NCBI GenBank assembly: GCA_044508675.1
Contig: JBIQHF010000010.1
Coordinates: 50,690 to 114,689, forward strand
Direction of reading: 5' to 3'
Origin: Raineyella sp044508675
GTDB taxonomy: Bacteria > Actinomycetota > Actinomycetes > Propionibacteriales > Propionibacteriaceae
DNA length: 64,000 nt
The position numbers and the translations under genes were made by a program. Shown one piece after another: positions 1-8,353 of this stretch (its first letter is position 1; every line of letters starts with the position of its first letter). The notes under the pieces were generated by a model, which did not search any database, had not been told where the DNA came from, and worked only from the letters and a program-made list of their open reading frames with translations.

Positions 1-1
1 C

Positions 2-1264
2 GGGACCCCGGTCTTCTACCACGTCAACTCCGGCGCCCGGAACCCGCTGACGTTCGCCCGGCTGTACGACCACGTACGGCACTACTTCCTGGAGCACCCG
101 CTGACCCCGGGGGCCCGCGGGGCCGCCCAGCTGCCGACCTGGAGCTTCCCCGGCGCGCAGAAGGTCGACCAGCTGCTGAACACCTCCACCAAGGCGTACC
201 AGTTCGCCGACATGGCGTTGAAGGTCGCGCCGCGCGTGGAGGTGTTCCGCAAGCTGGCCCGGGACCTGGACCGGGGTGGTGAGCAGATCGCTTTCCTGCG
301 CCGCTACCTCACCATCTACGGGGAGTACCTGCGCTCCGAGGTGACCTATCTGGACGACAACACGCTGGCGCTGCACAACCAGTTGGATCCGGCCGACCTG
401 GAGGCGTTCGCGTTCGACTCCTCGGTGTACTCCTGGGAGGACTATATCGAGAACATCCACGTGCCCTCGATCACCGCGCCGGTGCGACGGATGGAGGAGC
501 TGAAGCGCAAGCGGAAGGCCCGCCCGCTCACCTACCGCGAGCTCACCCCGGCCAAGGAACCCGGCACGGTGCTGGCGGCGTTCGACCTGGACGGCACCGT
601 GCTCAACTCCGATGTGATCCAGAGCTACCTGTGGGCCCGCCTGCCCGAGCTGAGCCCGTGGGGCAGGACCAAGGCTGTCGCCGGTCTGCTGCGCGACCTG
701 CCCGGCTACCTGTGGGTCGAGCAGCGCGACCGCGGCGCGTTCCTCCGGTCGCTGTACCGGCGCTACCGCGGCGCCGACCTGGCGGCGCTGGAGGCCTTCG
801 TCGACAGCTCGCTGACCGACATCATCCTGGACCGGCTCGCCCCCGAGGCGATCCGCCGGGTCCGGGACCACCGCGATGCCGGCCACACCACGGTGCTGCT
901 GACCGGCACCATCCGGCCGTTCACCCGGCCGCTGGTCCCGCTGTTCGATGAGATCGTCGCGGCCGAGCTGGCCACCGATGACCAGGGCCGCTGCACCGGC
1001 TACCTGACCGGCCCGCCGCTGGTCGGGGAGTCCCGCCCGGCCTGGCTGCGGCACTACGCCGCCACCCACGGCATCGACCTGGCGAAGAGCTACGCGTACG
1101 CGGACTCGCACGCCGACGAGTCGATGCTGCGGGCTGTGGGGAACCCCGTGGCGGTCAACCCCGATGTCCCGCTGATGCGGGTGGCGCAGACCGACCACTG
1201 GTCCGTCGTGGAATGGAGCTCCCACAGTGCCGGGAGCCGACGCAACCGGCCGCTCGGCCGCTAG
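2..1264 (+). CDS. Fatty acyl-CoA reductase-like / HAD-IB phosphatase fusion, 5' truncated by window edge
   Basis: The frame is open from base 2 to the TAG at 1262-1264, so about 420 C-terminal residues are visible. The part before the first in-frame ATG (212) is clearly coding: it includes SGARNPLTFARLYDHV, which resembles the C-terminal region of short-chain dehydrogenase/fatty acyl-CoA reductases. The second half is a haloacid dehalogenase of the HAD-IB type: DLDGT nucleophile motif near bases 584-600, a TGT motif II near 901-912, and a YADSHADESML motif near 1096-1130 that supplies the metal-binding acidic residues. The likely role is lipid-related reduction coupled to a phosphatase, but the substrate is unknown. 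The LarA-like gene follows after 17 bp and is probably co-transcribed. The HAD call is firm; the reductase call rests on one short segment. Confidence 0.75.
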   Translation, partial: GTPVFYHVNSGARNPLTFARLYDHVRHYFLEHPLTPGARGAAQLPTWSFPGAQKVDQLLNTSTKAYQFADMALKVAPRVEVFRKLARDLDRGGEQIAFLRRYLTIYGEYLRSEVTYLDDNTLALHNQLDPADLEAFAFDSSVYSWEDYIENIHVPSITAPVRRMEELKRKRKARPLTYRELTPAKEPGTVLAAFDLDGTVLNSDVIQSYLWARLPELSPWGRTKAVAGLLRDLPGYLWVEQRDRGAFLRSLYRRYRGADLAALEAFVDSSLTDIILDRLAPEAIRRVRDHRDAGHTTVLLTGTIRPFTRPLVPLFDEIVAAELATDDQGRCTGYLTGPPLVGESRPAWLRHYAATHGIDLAKSYAYADSHADESMLRAVGNPVAVNPDVPLMRVAQTDHWSVVEWSSHSAGSRRNRPLGR

Positions 1265-1281
1265 AGGAGGAGACGGATTAC

Positions 1282-2811
1282 ATGTCGCGACCGGGATTCG
1301 TCCTCGAAGTCGAGAATCGTACGCCCCCGCTGCTGGTCGGGAACGGGGGAGTGGGCCGCCTGGCCACCCTGCCCGAGGGCACGCAGGTGGTCTACCCCAA
1401 TGAGTACGACCAGGTGATCCAGGACGTCGACCAGGCCATCACCCGTGCCCTGGCCGCCCCGGTCGACAGTGCCCCGCTGGCGGACCGGCTGGAGCCCGGC
1501 AGCACCCTGACCATCGTGGTGTCCGGGCTGGCCGTCGCGCCGATGGCCCAGGACATCCGGGCCCGCCTGGTCGAGCAGGTCCTCGAGGTCGCCGCCGAGC
1601 GTCGGGTCGACGACGTACAGGTGCTGCTGGCGATCGGCACCGGGCGCCGGCTCGGACCGGGCGAACTGTTCTCGGTGCTGGGCCAGCGCGTCGTCGGTGC
1701 CCTCGGCCCCGACCAGCTGATCGTCCAGCACGACCTGGCCGACCCGGCCGGCTTCGCCGACCTGGGCCGCACCGGCCAGGGCGAGCCGGTGCTGGTGAAC
1801 CGTCGACTGGCCGCTTCGGACCTGGTGGTGACCGTCAACGTCGCACGGACCGGTGTCGATGCCGGCACCGGCCTGCTGGCCGAGGGTGCCGTCGCCCGCG
1901 AGACCCTCGATGCCATCCATGGCTTCCAGGCCGCCGCCGGTGCCCAGCAGCGGGTCGCCGACCTGGTCGCCGAGCGGCTGCCGGTCCTGGCGATCGACGT
2001 GGTGACCGACCAGCAGGACGCCTCGACCGCGTTCACCCACCTGGGCCGGCGCGAGTGGGAGTGGTCGGTGCCCGAGCGGCTGGCGTACGCCACGGGCAGC
2101 CGGCTGGGCCGGTTCGCCGGCGAGCGGCTGTACCGGTCGATGTGGGAGGCGGGCCAGGCCCGACAGGTCTGTGCGCTGACCGGCGGGGATCCGGCCGCGG
2201 TCGCCTCGGCCACCCGTGCGGTGTTGGCCGACCAGCAGGTGGTGCAGGTCCCGACCTCGGCGGATGTGCTGATCACCACCGTGCCGGGTCGTACGCCGCA
2301 CAACGCCGGCACTTCGGTGGATCCCCTGACCGCCGCCTGGGCCGCGCTGCATGCCCTGCCCAGGGAGGCCGGCCCGGTCCGCAAGGGTGGCGCGGTGATC
2401 GTCTGCCACCCGTTGCGGCCCGAGTTCAGCCCCACCGAGCACCAGGCCTCGGGCGACTTCTTCGCCCAGGTGCTGGAGCGGACCACCGATCCGGCGGTGA
2501 TCCACGCCGACCACGAGCCGAAGTACGCGACCGACGAATGGTATGCGCACGTCCACCGGGACCAGCATGGCTATGCAGGTATCCTGCCGGTCTACCAGTG
2601 GTATGCGATCGCCAGGGCGCGGGAGTACTGCGGTGACATCGTCTGGGTCGGTGCCGACCGTAACAGCGCCGCACGGATGGGCATGCGGGCCGCGACCACG
2701 CTGGCCGATGCCCTGGAGATCGTTTCGAACCGCGTCGGCCCCGACCCGCAGGTGACCTACCTGCACACGGGCCCGACGATCGTTGCCGAGGTCATGGGAG
2801 AACGGGGGTGA
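1282..2811 (+). CDS. LarA-like (DUF2088) protein, possible nickel-pincer racemase/epimerase homologue
   Basis: 509 residues starting at ATG 1282, which has a strong AGGAGGAG Shine-Dalgarno in the 17-bp gap after the previous gene. The sequence looks like the LarA N-terminal domain family: repeated Rossmann-like segments, with VVSGLAVAP and HNAGTSVDPLTAAWAALHAL as the most recognisable parts. Canonical LarA (lactate racemase) uses a nickel-pincer cofactor made by LarB, LarC and LarE. No lar maturation gene is visible here, so activity as a racemase cannot be assumed. The pairing with an acyl-CoA reductase-like/HAD gene suggests a role in metabolism of a hydroxy-acid or lipid substrate, but that is inference. 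Confidence 0.65.
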   Translation: MSRPGFVLEVENRTPPLLVGNGGVGRLATLPEGTQVVYPNEYDQVIQDVDQAITRALAAPVDSAPLADRLEPGSTLTIVVSGLAVAPMAQDIRARLVEQVLEVAAERRVDDVQVLLAIGTGRRLGPGELFSVLGQRVVGALGPDQLIVQHDLADPAGFADLGRTGQGEPVLVNRRLAASDLVVTVNVARTGVDAGTGLLAEGAVARETLDAIHGFQAAAGAQQRVADLVAERLPVLAIDVVTDQQDASTAFTHLGRREWEWSVPERLAYATGSRLGRFAGERLYRSMWEAGQARQVCALTGGDPAAVASATRAVLADQQVVQVPTSADVLITTVPGRTPHNAGTSVDPLTAAWAALHALPREAGPVRKGGAVIVCHPLRPEFSPTEHQASGDFFAQVLERTTDPAVIHADHEPKYATDEWYAHVHRDQHGYAGILPVYQWYAIARAREYCGDIVWVGADRNSAARMGMRAATTLADALEIVSNRVGPDPQVTYLHTGPTIVAEVMGERG

Positions 2812-2818
2812 CACAGCC

Positions 2819-3025
2819 ATGAGCACGCAAGACACAGCCCTAAGCACGGAGATCGACGGGGGACGGGCCCCCGACCCCGGAGGGACCGGCGGCGCTGCCA
2901 CCGGGTGGGCCGACAGGTTTACCGGGCGGTTGGCAGCCGATGTCGAGGACGGCGCCGCGCCATGGCGTCGTCGCTGGGCGCAGTCCGCGCCGACTCCCCC
3001 CGAACATCCCCGGATCTGGGGCTGA
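2819..3025 (+). CDS. Small hypothetical protein (68 aa)
   Basis: Starts at ATG 2819, 8 nt after the stop of the LarA-like gene, and ends 33 nt before yebC. The protein is hydrophilic and Gly/Pro/Arg rich with a Trp-containing C-terminal half (GWADRFTGRL, WRRRWAQSAP). It has no membrane segment and no motif I recognise. About 79% of its codons end in G or C by hand count, compatible with coding but a little below the neighbouring genes. The ribosome-binding site is weak. It is probably translated from the upstream transcript, but could be an untranslated spacer. Confidence 0.4.
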   Translation: MSTQDTALSTEIDGGRAPDPGGTGGAATGWADRFTGRLAADVEDGAAPWRRRWAQSAPTPPEHPRIWG

Positions 3026-3058
3026 AGCCCCGGCCGGGTCAACCAGACAGGAGCTCCC

Positions 3059-3826
3059 ATGAGTGGGCATTCCAAGTGGGCCACCACCAAGCACAAGAAG
3101 GCCGTCATCGATGCGAAGCGCGGCAAGCTCTTCGCCAAGCTGATCAAGAACATCGAGGTCGCCGCCCGCATCGGCGGTGGCGACCCCGCCGGTAACCCGA
3201 CCCTCTACGACGCCATCCAGAAGGCCAAGAAGACCTCGGTGCCCAACGACAACATCGACCGCGCGGTCAAGCGCGGCTCCGGTGAGGGCGCCGACGCGGT
3301 CAACTACGAGACGATCATGTACGAGGCGTACGGGCCGGCCGGGATCGCCCTGCTGATCGAGTGCCTGACCGACAATCGCAACCGTGCCGCCTCCGACGTC
3401 CGCGTCGCGATCACCCGCAATGGCGGCACCGTCGCCGACCCGGGCTCGACCTCGCGGATGTTCCAGCGCAAGGGTGTGGTCTCGGTGGCCAAGCAGCAGG
3501 ACGGCAAGGAGGTCACCGAGGACGACCTGCTCGAGGCGACCCTCGACGCCGACCCGGAGGACGTGCAGGACGCCGGGGAGCAGTTGCGGGTGATCTGCGA
3601 CCCGAACTCCGTCGTCGACGTCCGCAAGGCGATCCAGGACGCCGGTCTGGACTACGAGTCGGCCGAGGTCGAGTTCGTGCCCGACTTCACCCAGGAGGTC
3701 AACCTGGAGACCTTCGAGAAGATCGAGAAGCTCGTCGACGCGATCGAGGACCTGGACGACGTCCAGAACGTCTTCGGCAACTACGAGCCGGACGCCGAGG
3801 CACTGGCCTCGCTGTCCGAGGACTGA
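3059..3826 (+). CDS. yebC: YebC/PmpR-family protein (TACO1-like)
   Basis: 255 residues, the usual family length. The N-terminus (GHSKWATTKHKKAVIDAKRG) is the diagnostic start of the family, followed by the IDRAVKRGSGEG segment and an acidic C-terminal domain. Members were described as DNA-binding transcriptional regulators and, more recently, as translation factors that relieve ribosome stalling at proline stretches. The gene sits immediately before ruvCAB, as in most actinobacteria, 14 bp from the ruvC start. ATG 3059 is preceded by GGAGCTCCC, an acceptable ribosome-binding site. Confidence 0.95.
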   Translation: MSGHSKWATTKHKKAVIDAKRGKLFAKLIKNIEVAARIGGGDPAGNPTLYDAIQKAKKTSVPNDNIDRAVKRGSGEGADAVNYETIMYEAYGPAGIALLIECLTDNRNRAASDVRVAITRNGGTVADPGSTSRMFQRKGVVSVAKQQDGKEVTEDDLLEATLDADPEDVQDAGEQLRVICDPNSVVDVRKAIQDAGLDYESAEVEFVPDFTQEVNLETFEKIEKLVDAIEDLDDVQNVFGNYEPDAEALASLSED

Positions 3827-3840
3827 GGTCCGGCGACGAC

Positions 3841-4407
3841 GTGCGAGTCCTCGGCATCGACCCGGGCCTGACCCGATGCGGGTTCGGCGTCATCGACGGC
3901 GACCGCTCCCGGCGGTGCGCACTGGTCGATGTCGGGGTCTTCCGCACGCCGGTCGACCTCGACACGCCCCGACGACTGCTCCGCCTGGAGCAGGAGATCG
4001 AGGCCAAGCTGGGTGAGCACCGGCCCGACGTCGTCGCCGTCGAGCAGGTCTTCGCCCAGCACAACAGTCCGACGGTGATGGGCACCGCCCAGGCCGCCGG
4101 CATCGCCATGCTGGTCGGCGCCCGCCACGGGCTGCCGGTCCAGCTGCACACCCCCTCGGAGGTCAAGGCCGCCGTGACCGGCTCAGGCCGGGCCGACAAG
4201 AAGCAGGTCGGCACCATGGTCGCCCGGATCCTCGGCCTGGCCGAGATGCCCCGGCCGGCCGACGCCGCCGATGCGGTGGCCCTGGCCGTGTGCCACCTGT
4301 GGCGCAGCACGATCGACCTGCCCGACGCCACCCCGAACCGGTGGCAGCAGGCGATCGCCGCCCAGGGTGGCAGGGGCCCCAAGACATGGAAGGACGTCCG
4401 TCGGTGA
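3841..4407 (+). CDS. ruvC: Crossover junction endodeoxyribonuclease RuvC
   Basis: 188 residues. It resolves Holliday junctions by symmetrical nicking in the RuvABC complex. The RNase H-like fold is evident from the first catalytic Asp in GIDPGLTRCG, the Glu in VAVEQVF and the C-terminal Asp pair in ADAADAVALAVCH. The frame is open far upstream; the start was placed at GTG 3841 because translation then begins VRVLGIDPG, exactly as in the family, 14 bp after yebC. The stop overlaps the ruvA start (GTGA), indicating translational coupling. Confidence 0.95.
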   Translation: MRVLGIDPGLTRCGFGVIDGDRSRRCALVDVGVFRTPVDLDTPRRLLRLEQEIEAKLGEHRPDVVAVEQVFAQHNSPTVMGTAQAAGIAMLVGARHGLPVQLHTPSEVKAAVTGSGRADKKQVGTMVARILGLAEMPRPADAADAVALAVCHLWRSTIDLPDATPNRWQQAIAAQGGRGPKTWKDVRR

Positions 4408-5015
4408 TCGCACACCTGACCGGCACCGTGACCGCCATCCGGGCGACGACCGCCGTGATCGACATCGGCGGGCTGGGCTTGGAGGCACAGTGCACCGCCC
4501 GCGCCCTGGCCGGCCTGCGGCTGGGCGAGACCGGGCACCTGGAGACCTCGATGCAGGTGCGCCAGGAGGTCTTCACCCTCTTCGGGTTCGTCGACGCGAC
4601 CGAGCGCGAGACCTTCGAGATGCTGCTGGGCGTCAACGCCATCGGCCCCAAGCTGGCCCTCGCCGTGCTCTCCCTGCTCGACCCCCGGGAACTGGTCGCG
4701 GCGATCCTGGCCGAGGACCTGCGCACCCTGACCAAGGTGCCCGGGGTAGGCAAGAAGTCGGCCGAGCGGATGCTGGTCGAGCTGCGCGACAAGGTCGTAC
4801 GCCTCGGAGTGGAGCCGACCGGGACGGAACTGTCCGCGGCCGGGGCGGAGCGCCCGCTGTGGCGCGAGCAGGTCGCGGGCGGTCTGCAGGGGCTGGGCTG
4901 GTCGGCGAAGGAGGCCGAGTTGGCGTGCGACGCGGTCGAACCGCTGGTTGCCGAGGACACCTCGATCGGCGTGGCACAGTTGATGCGGGCGGCGCTCCAG
5001 TCGCTCGCCAAGTGA
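4404..5015 (+). CDS. ruvA: Holliday junction DNA helicase subunit RuvA
   Basis: 203 residues. It binds the four-way junction and loads RuvB. The start GTG 4404 gives VIAHLTGTV, the expected N-terminal OB-fold strand. The helix-hairpin-helix signature GVGKKSAERM is present, and the C-terminal RuvB-contacting domain (WSAKEAELACDAV) is intact. The start overlaps the ruvC stop by 4 nt; ruvB starts 40 bp downstream. An in-frame upstream extension exists but has no homology to the family. Confidence 0.95.
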   Translation: MIAHLTGTVTAIRATTAVIDIGGLGLEAQCTARALAGLRLGETGHLETSMQVRQEVFTLFGFVDATERETFEMLLGVNAIGPKLALAVLSLLDPRELVAAILAEDLRTLTKVPGVGKKSAERMLVELRDKVVRLGVEPTGTELSAAGAERPLWREQVAGGLQGLGWSAKEAELACDAVEPLVAEDTSIGVAQLMRAALQSLAK

Positions 5016-5055
5016 TGGGCAGGACCCTGGCGGTCCGCCGGGAGGTGGTGGGCTC

Positions 5056-6087
5056 GTGACCGACCGTGGCGCGGTCGACCCGTACGCCGCCCCCGAGGAG
5101 AGCGTCGTCGAGGCGGCGCTGCGACCCAGCCGGCTGGATGACTTCGAGGGCCAGCCCCGGGTGAGCGCCCAGCTCGGCCTGGTGCTGGCAGCGGCCCGCG
5201 GGCGCGGCGCCACACCGGACCACGTGCTGCTGTCCGGTCCACCGGGGCTGGGCAAGACCACACTGGCGATGATCATCGCGGCGGAGATGGGGGTGCCGCT
5301 GCGGATCTCCTCCGGGCCGGCGATCCAGCACGCCGGTGACCTTGCGGCGATCCTGTCCGGGCTGGTCGAGGGCGAGGTGTTCTTCCTCGACGAGATCCAC
5401 CGGATGTCCAAGCCCGCCGAGGAGATGCTCTACCTGGCGATGGAGGACTACCGGGTCGACGTCGTCGTCGGCAAGGGGCCCGGAGCCACCGCGATCCCGA
5501 TCGAGATCCCGCACTTCACCATGGTCGGCGCCACCACTCGGGCCGGACTGCTGCCCGGACCGCTGCGCGACCGCTTCGGGATGACCGCCCAGCTGGAGTA
5601 CTACGGCACCGAGGCCCTCGAGCACATCGTGCAGCGTTCCTCCCGGGTCCTGGGGGTCCCGGTCGACGACGACGCCGGCCACGAGATCGCCCGCCGTTCC
5701 CGCGGCACGCCACGGATCGCGAACCGCCTGCTGCGCCGGGTCCGGGACTACGCCCAGGTGCACGGCACCGGTGAGGTGGACCGGGCGACCGCCCGGGCCG
5801 CCCTCGAGCTGTACGAGGTCGACGAGCTCGGCCTGGACCGCCTCGACCGTGGCGTGCTGGTCGCGCTGTGCCAGCGCTTCGGCGGCGGGCCGGTCGGCCT
5901 GTCCACCCTGGCGATCGCCGTGGGGGAGGAGCCGGACACGGTCGAGGAGGTAGCCGAGCCCTTCCTCGTACGCCTGGGCTTCATGATGCGCACCCCGCGC
6001 GGACGCGTCGCCACGCCGGCCGCGTTCGCCCACCTGGGGCTGCCCGTGCCCGGCGAGCAGGGGAGCACCTCGGTCCTCTGGGACTAG
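5056..6087 (+). CDS. ruvB: Holliday junction branch migration ATPase RuvB
   Basis: 343 residues, GTG start. AAA+ motor of the RuvAB branch-migration complex. The Walker A (GPPGLGKTT), Walker B (FLDEIHR), sensor-1 region (ATTRAG), arginine-rich sensor-2 region (GTPRIANRLLRRVRD) and the C-terminal winged-helix domain are all intact. The stop codon TAG (6085-6087) doubles as the first three bases of a -10-like TAGACT for the yajC transcript. Confidence 0.96.
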   Translation: MTDRGAVDPYAAPEESVVEAALRPSRLDDFEGQPRVSAQLGLVLAAARGRGATPDHVLLSGPPGLGKTTLAMIIAAEMGVPLRISSGPAIQHAGDLAAILSGLVEGEVFFLDEIHRMSKPAEEMLYLAMEDYRVDVVVGKGPGATAIPIEIPHFTMVGATTRAGLLPGPLRDRFGMTAQLEYYGTEALEHIVQRSSRVLGVPVDDDAGHEIARRSRGTPRIANRLLRRVRDYAQVHGTGEVDRATARAALELYEVDELGLDRLDRGVLVALCQRFGGGPVGLSTLAIAVGEEPDTVEEVAEPFLVRLGFMMRTPRGRVATPAAFAHLGLPVPGEQGSTSVLWD

Positions 6088-6090
6088 ACT
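6081..6090 (+). promoter_or_regulatory. Putative promoter -10 region for yajC-secD-secF
   Basis: GGACTAGACT, with TAGACT as a -10-like hexamer (6085-6090) overlapping the ruvB stop. It lies 35 nt before the yajC ATG. The identical 10-mer occurs before rel and efp. No clear -35 was found. Confidence 0.45.
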
Positions 6091-6125
6091 CGCCCCCGTC
6101 CGCCCCCGACCGAGAAGTGAGACAC

Positions 6126-6614
6126 ATGAACAACCAAATGGGCACGCTGCTGATGATCGTGCTGTTCGTCGCACTGGGCTACATCATGCTCGTGCGTCCG
6201 GCACAGGTGCAGCGGAAGAAGCAGGCCCAGCTCCTGACCGAGCTCCAGCCGGGCAGCCGGGTGCAGACCCAGATCGGCGTGTACGGCACGCTGGTCGCGT
6301 TGGGTGAGGTGCTGGCCCAGGTGGAGGTCGCGCCGGGGGTCGTGATCACCCTCGACAAGCGGCTGGTGTCCGGAGTGGTGCCGCGCAGCCGGGACGAGTT
6401 CTGGACCTACCCCGACGAGCCGGCCGAGGAGGCCACGACCGACGCCCTTGAGCAGGACCTCGTCGAGCAGGACGTGGACCGGGATGGGGTGGACCAGGAT
6501 GTCGTGGAGGGAACGGTCGAGCCGGACCGGTCCGCTGACGACGTCTCGCAGACCGGCACGGACAGGACTGACAAGGACGACCAGGCCGACGGCCCGGACG
6601 ACCGGAAAGCCTGA
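6126..6614 (+). CDS. yajC: Preprotein translocase accessory subunit YajC
   Basis: 162 residues from ATG 6126. One N-terminal membrane helix (TLLMIVLFVALGYIMLV, about residues 7-23) followed by the YajC signature RPAQVQRKKQAQLL and a soluble beta domain. YajC associates with SecDF at the translocon. Unusual is the last ~55 residues: a strongly acidic, low-complexity tail rich in Asp, Glu and Gln (for example EQDLVEQDVDRDGVDQDVVE), which makes the protein longer than the roughly 110 residues typical of E. coli YajC. secD starts 11 bp downstream, so the three genes form a sec operon. Confidence 0.92.
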   Translation: MNNQMGTLLMIVLFVALGYIMLVRPAQVQRKKQAQLLTELQPGSRVQTQIGVYGTLVALGEVLAQVEVAPGVVITLDKRLVSGVVPRSRDEFWTYPDEPAEEATTDALEQDLVEQDVDRDGVDQDVVEGTVEPDRSADDVSQTGTDRTDKDDQADGPDDRKA

Positions 6615-6625
6615 GCCGCCCACCC

Positions 6626-8353
6626 ATGGCCACCAAGACCCCACGACCTTCGGCGACGCACGTCCATCCGTGGCGGCCGTTGCTGATCCTGTTCCTGGTC
6701 ATCGCCGCCATGTTCGCCGTGATGGCGGCGACCCGGACCTGGGTGCCCAAGCTGGGCCTGGACCTGCGCGGCGGCACCACCATCACGCTGACCGCCTCCA
6801 ACACCACCGGCACCGGGCAGGTCGATGCAGAGAGCCTGGAGCAGGCGCGGACGATCCTGCAGCAGCGCGTCGACAGCCTCGGGGTCGGTGAGTCAGAAGT
6901 ACGGACGGCCAACAACAACCAGATCACCGTCAGCGTTCCCAACGTGAGCGAGGACCGGCTGATCGAAATGGTCGGCCAGACCGCCCTACTCAACTTCCGC
7001 GTCGTCTACTACGCCGAGCCCGTGACGGCCCCGGTCCCGGAGCCCGGTGCCGAGCCGGCACCGGGGGCCGAGGTGACACCACAGGGGGGTGCGAGCGCGG
7101 AGGGACAGCCTGCGACACCGCCGGCCACCGAGGGCAACAACCTGCCCACCGCGCCGGCCACCGACCCGGGCGCCGCGGCGACCCCGACCCTGGAACCGTC
7201 CCCGTACCCCACGGAGGCCGGCCAGGGCACGCCGCAGCAGCAGGCGCTCAGCTGGCAGCCCAACGAGCAGGACGTGGCGAACTTCTTCGCCTACCAGTGC
7301 GGTGACCCGGTCACCGACGTGGCCGACCAGCCGCTGATGACCTGTGACCGCGAGGGCACCGCCAAGTACCTCCTCGGCCCGACCGTGGTCAGCGGCAACC
7401 AGGTCAACACGGCCTCGGCCGGGATCCCGCAGGGACAGCTGCAGTGGGTCGTCACCATGGACTTCAACGCCGAGGGCGCCCAGCTGTTCGCCGACGCCAC
7501 CGCGCAGCTGGCCCAGGGCACGCCGAGCACCCAGTTCGCCATCGTCCTGGACGGCCTGGTCGTCTCCGCCCCGCAGGTCAACGAGCCGATCCCGAACGGC
7601 CGGGCCCAGATCGACGGCGGTGCCACCGGCTTCACCCAGGAGTCGGCCCAGAGCCTGGCCTCGGTGTTGAAGTACGGCGCGCTTCCGCTGTCGCTGTCGG
7701 TCGACTCGGTCGATACCGTCTCCCCGGTGCTGGGCGGCGAGCAGTTGCGCGGTGCCCTGATCGCCGGCCTGCTCGGCATGATCCTGGTCGCCGTGTTCGC
7801 CATCGCCGTCTACCGGGCCCTGTCGTGGGTGATCATCGCCATGTTCCTGCTGGCGGCCACGATGACGTACGAGCTGCTGGTGCTGCTCGGCTCCGGCCTC
7901 GGCGTGGCGACCAACCTGCCCGGCGTCGCCGGCGCGATCGTCGGCATCGGCATGGTCGCCGACTCGTTCATCATCTACTTCGAACGCATCAAGGACGAGG
8001 TCCGCGAGGGCCGTACGCTCCGGTCGGCGGCCGAGTCCGGCTGGGCGAAGGCCCGCAACACGATCCTGATCTCGGACGCCGTGCAGTTGCTCAGCGCCGT
8101 GGTGCTGTTCATCCTGTCGATCGGCGCGGTCCGCGGTTTTGCGTTCATCCTCGGCCTGTCCACGATCCTGGACGTCGTGGTGACGTTCATGTTCGCCAAG
8201 CCGATGATGACCCTGCTGATGCGGACCCGTTTCTTCGGCGAGGGCCGTCGTGGCTCCGGCCTGGAGGCGGCGCTGATCGGCGTGGAGCAGCTGCCCAGCA
8301 GCCGTCGCCGCCGTCGTCGTCCCGCCGCCCCGATCACCCCTGAGGAGGCCTGA
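6626..8353 (+). CDS. secD: Protein translocase subunit SecD
   Basis: 575 residues. RND-type subunit that uses the proton-motive force to complete export through SecYEG. One N-terminal membrane helix is followed by the family signature LGLDLRGGTTITL, a large extracytoplasmic P1 domain, and five C-terminal membrane helices (for example GALIAGLLGMILVAVFAIAV; GMVADSFIIYFERIKDE is the conserved RND motif). The P1 domain carries an approximately 90-residue Pro/Ala/Thr/Glu-rich insertion near residues 130-215, common in actinobacteria and probably disordered. The C-terminus is very basic (SSRRRRRR). The stop overlaps the secF start by one base (TGATG). Confidence 0.96.
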   Translation: MATKTPRPSATHVHPWRPLLILFLVIAAMFAVMAATRTWVPKLGLDLRGGTTITLTASNTTGTGQVDAESLEQARTILQQRVDSLGVGESEVRTANNNQITVSVPNVSEDRLIEMVGQTALLNFRVVYYAEPVTAPVPEPGAEPAPGAEVTPQGGASAEGQPATPPATEGNNLPTAPATDPGAAATPTLEPSPYPTEAGQGTPQQQALSWQPNEQDVANFFAYQCGDPVTDVADQPLMTCDREGTAKYLLGPTVVSGNQVNTASAGIPQGQLQWVVTMDFNAEGAQLFADATAQLAQGTPSTQFAIVLDGLVVSAPQVNEPIPNGRAQIDGGATGFTQESAQSLASVLKYGALPLSLSVDSVDTVSPVLGGEQLRGALIAGLLGMILVAVFAIAVYRALSWVIIAMFLLAATMTYELLVLLGSGLGVATNLPGVAGAIVGIGMVADSFIIYFERIKDEVREGRTLRSAAESGWAKARNTILISDAVQLLSAVVLFILSIGAVRGFAFILGLSTILDVVVTFMFAKPMMTLLMRTRFFGEGRRGSGLEAALIGVEQLPSSRRRRRRPAAPITPEEA

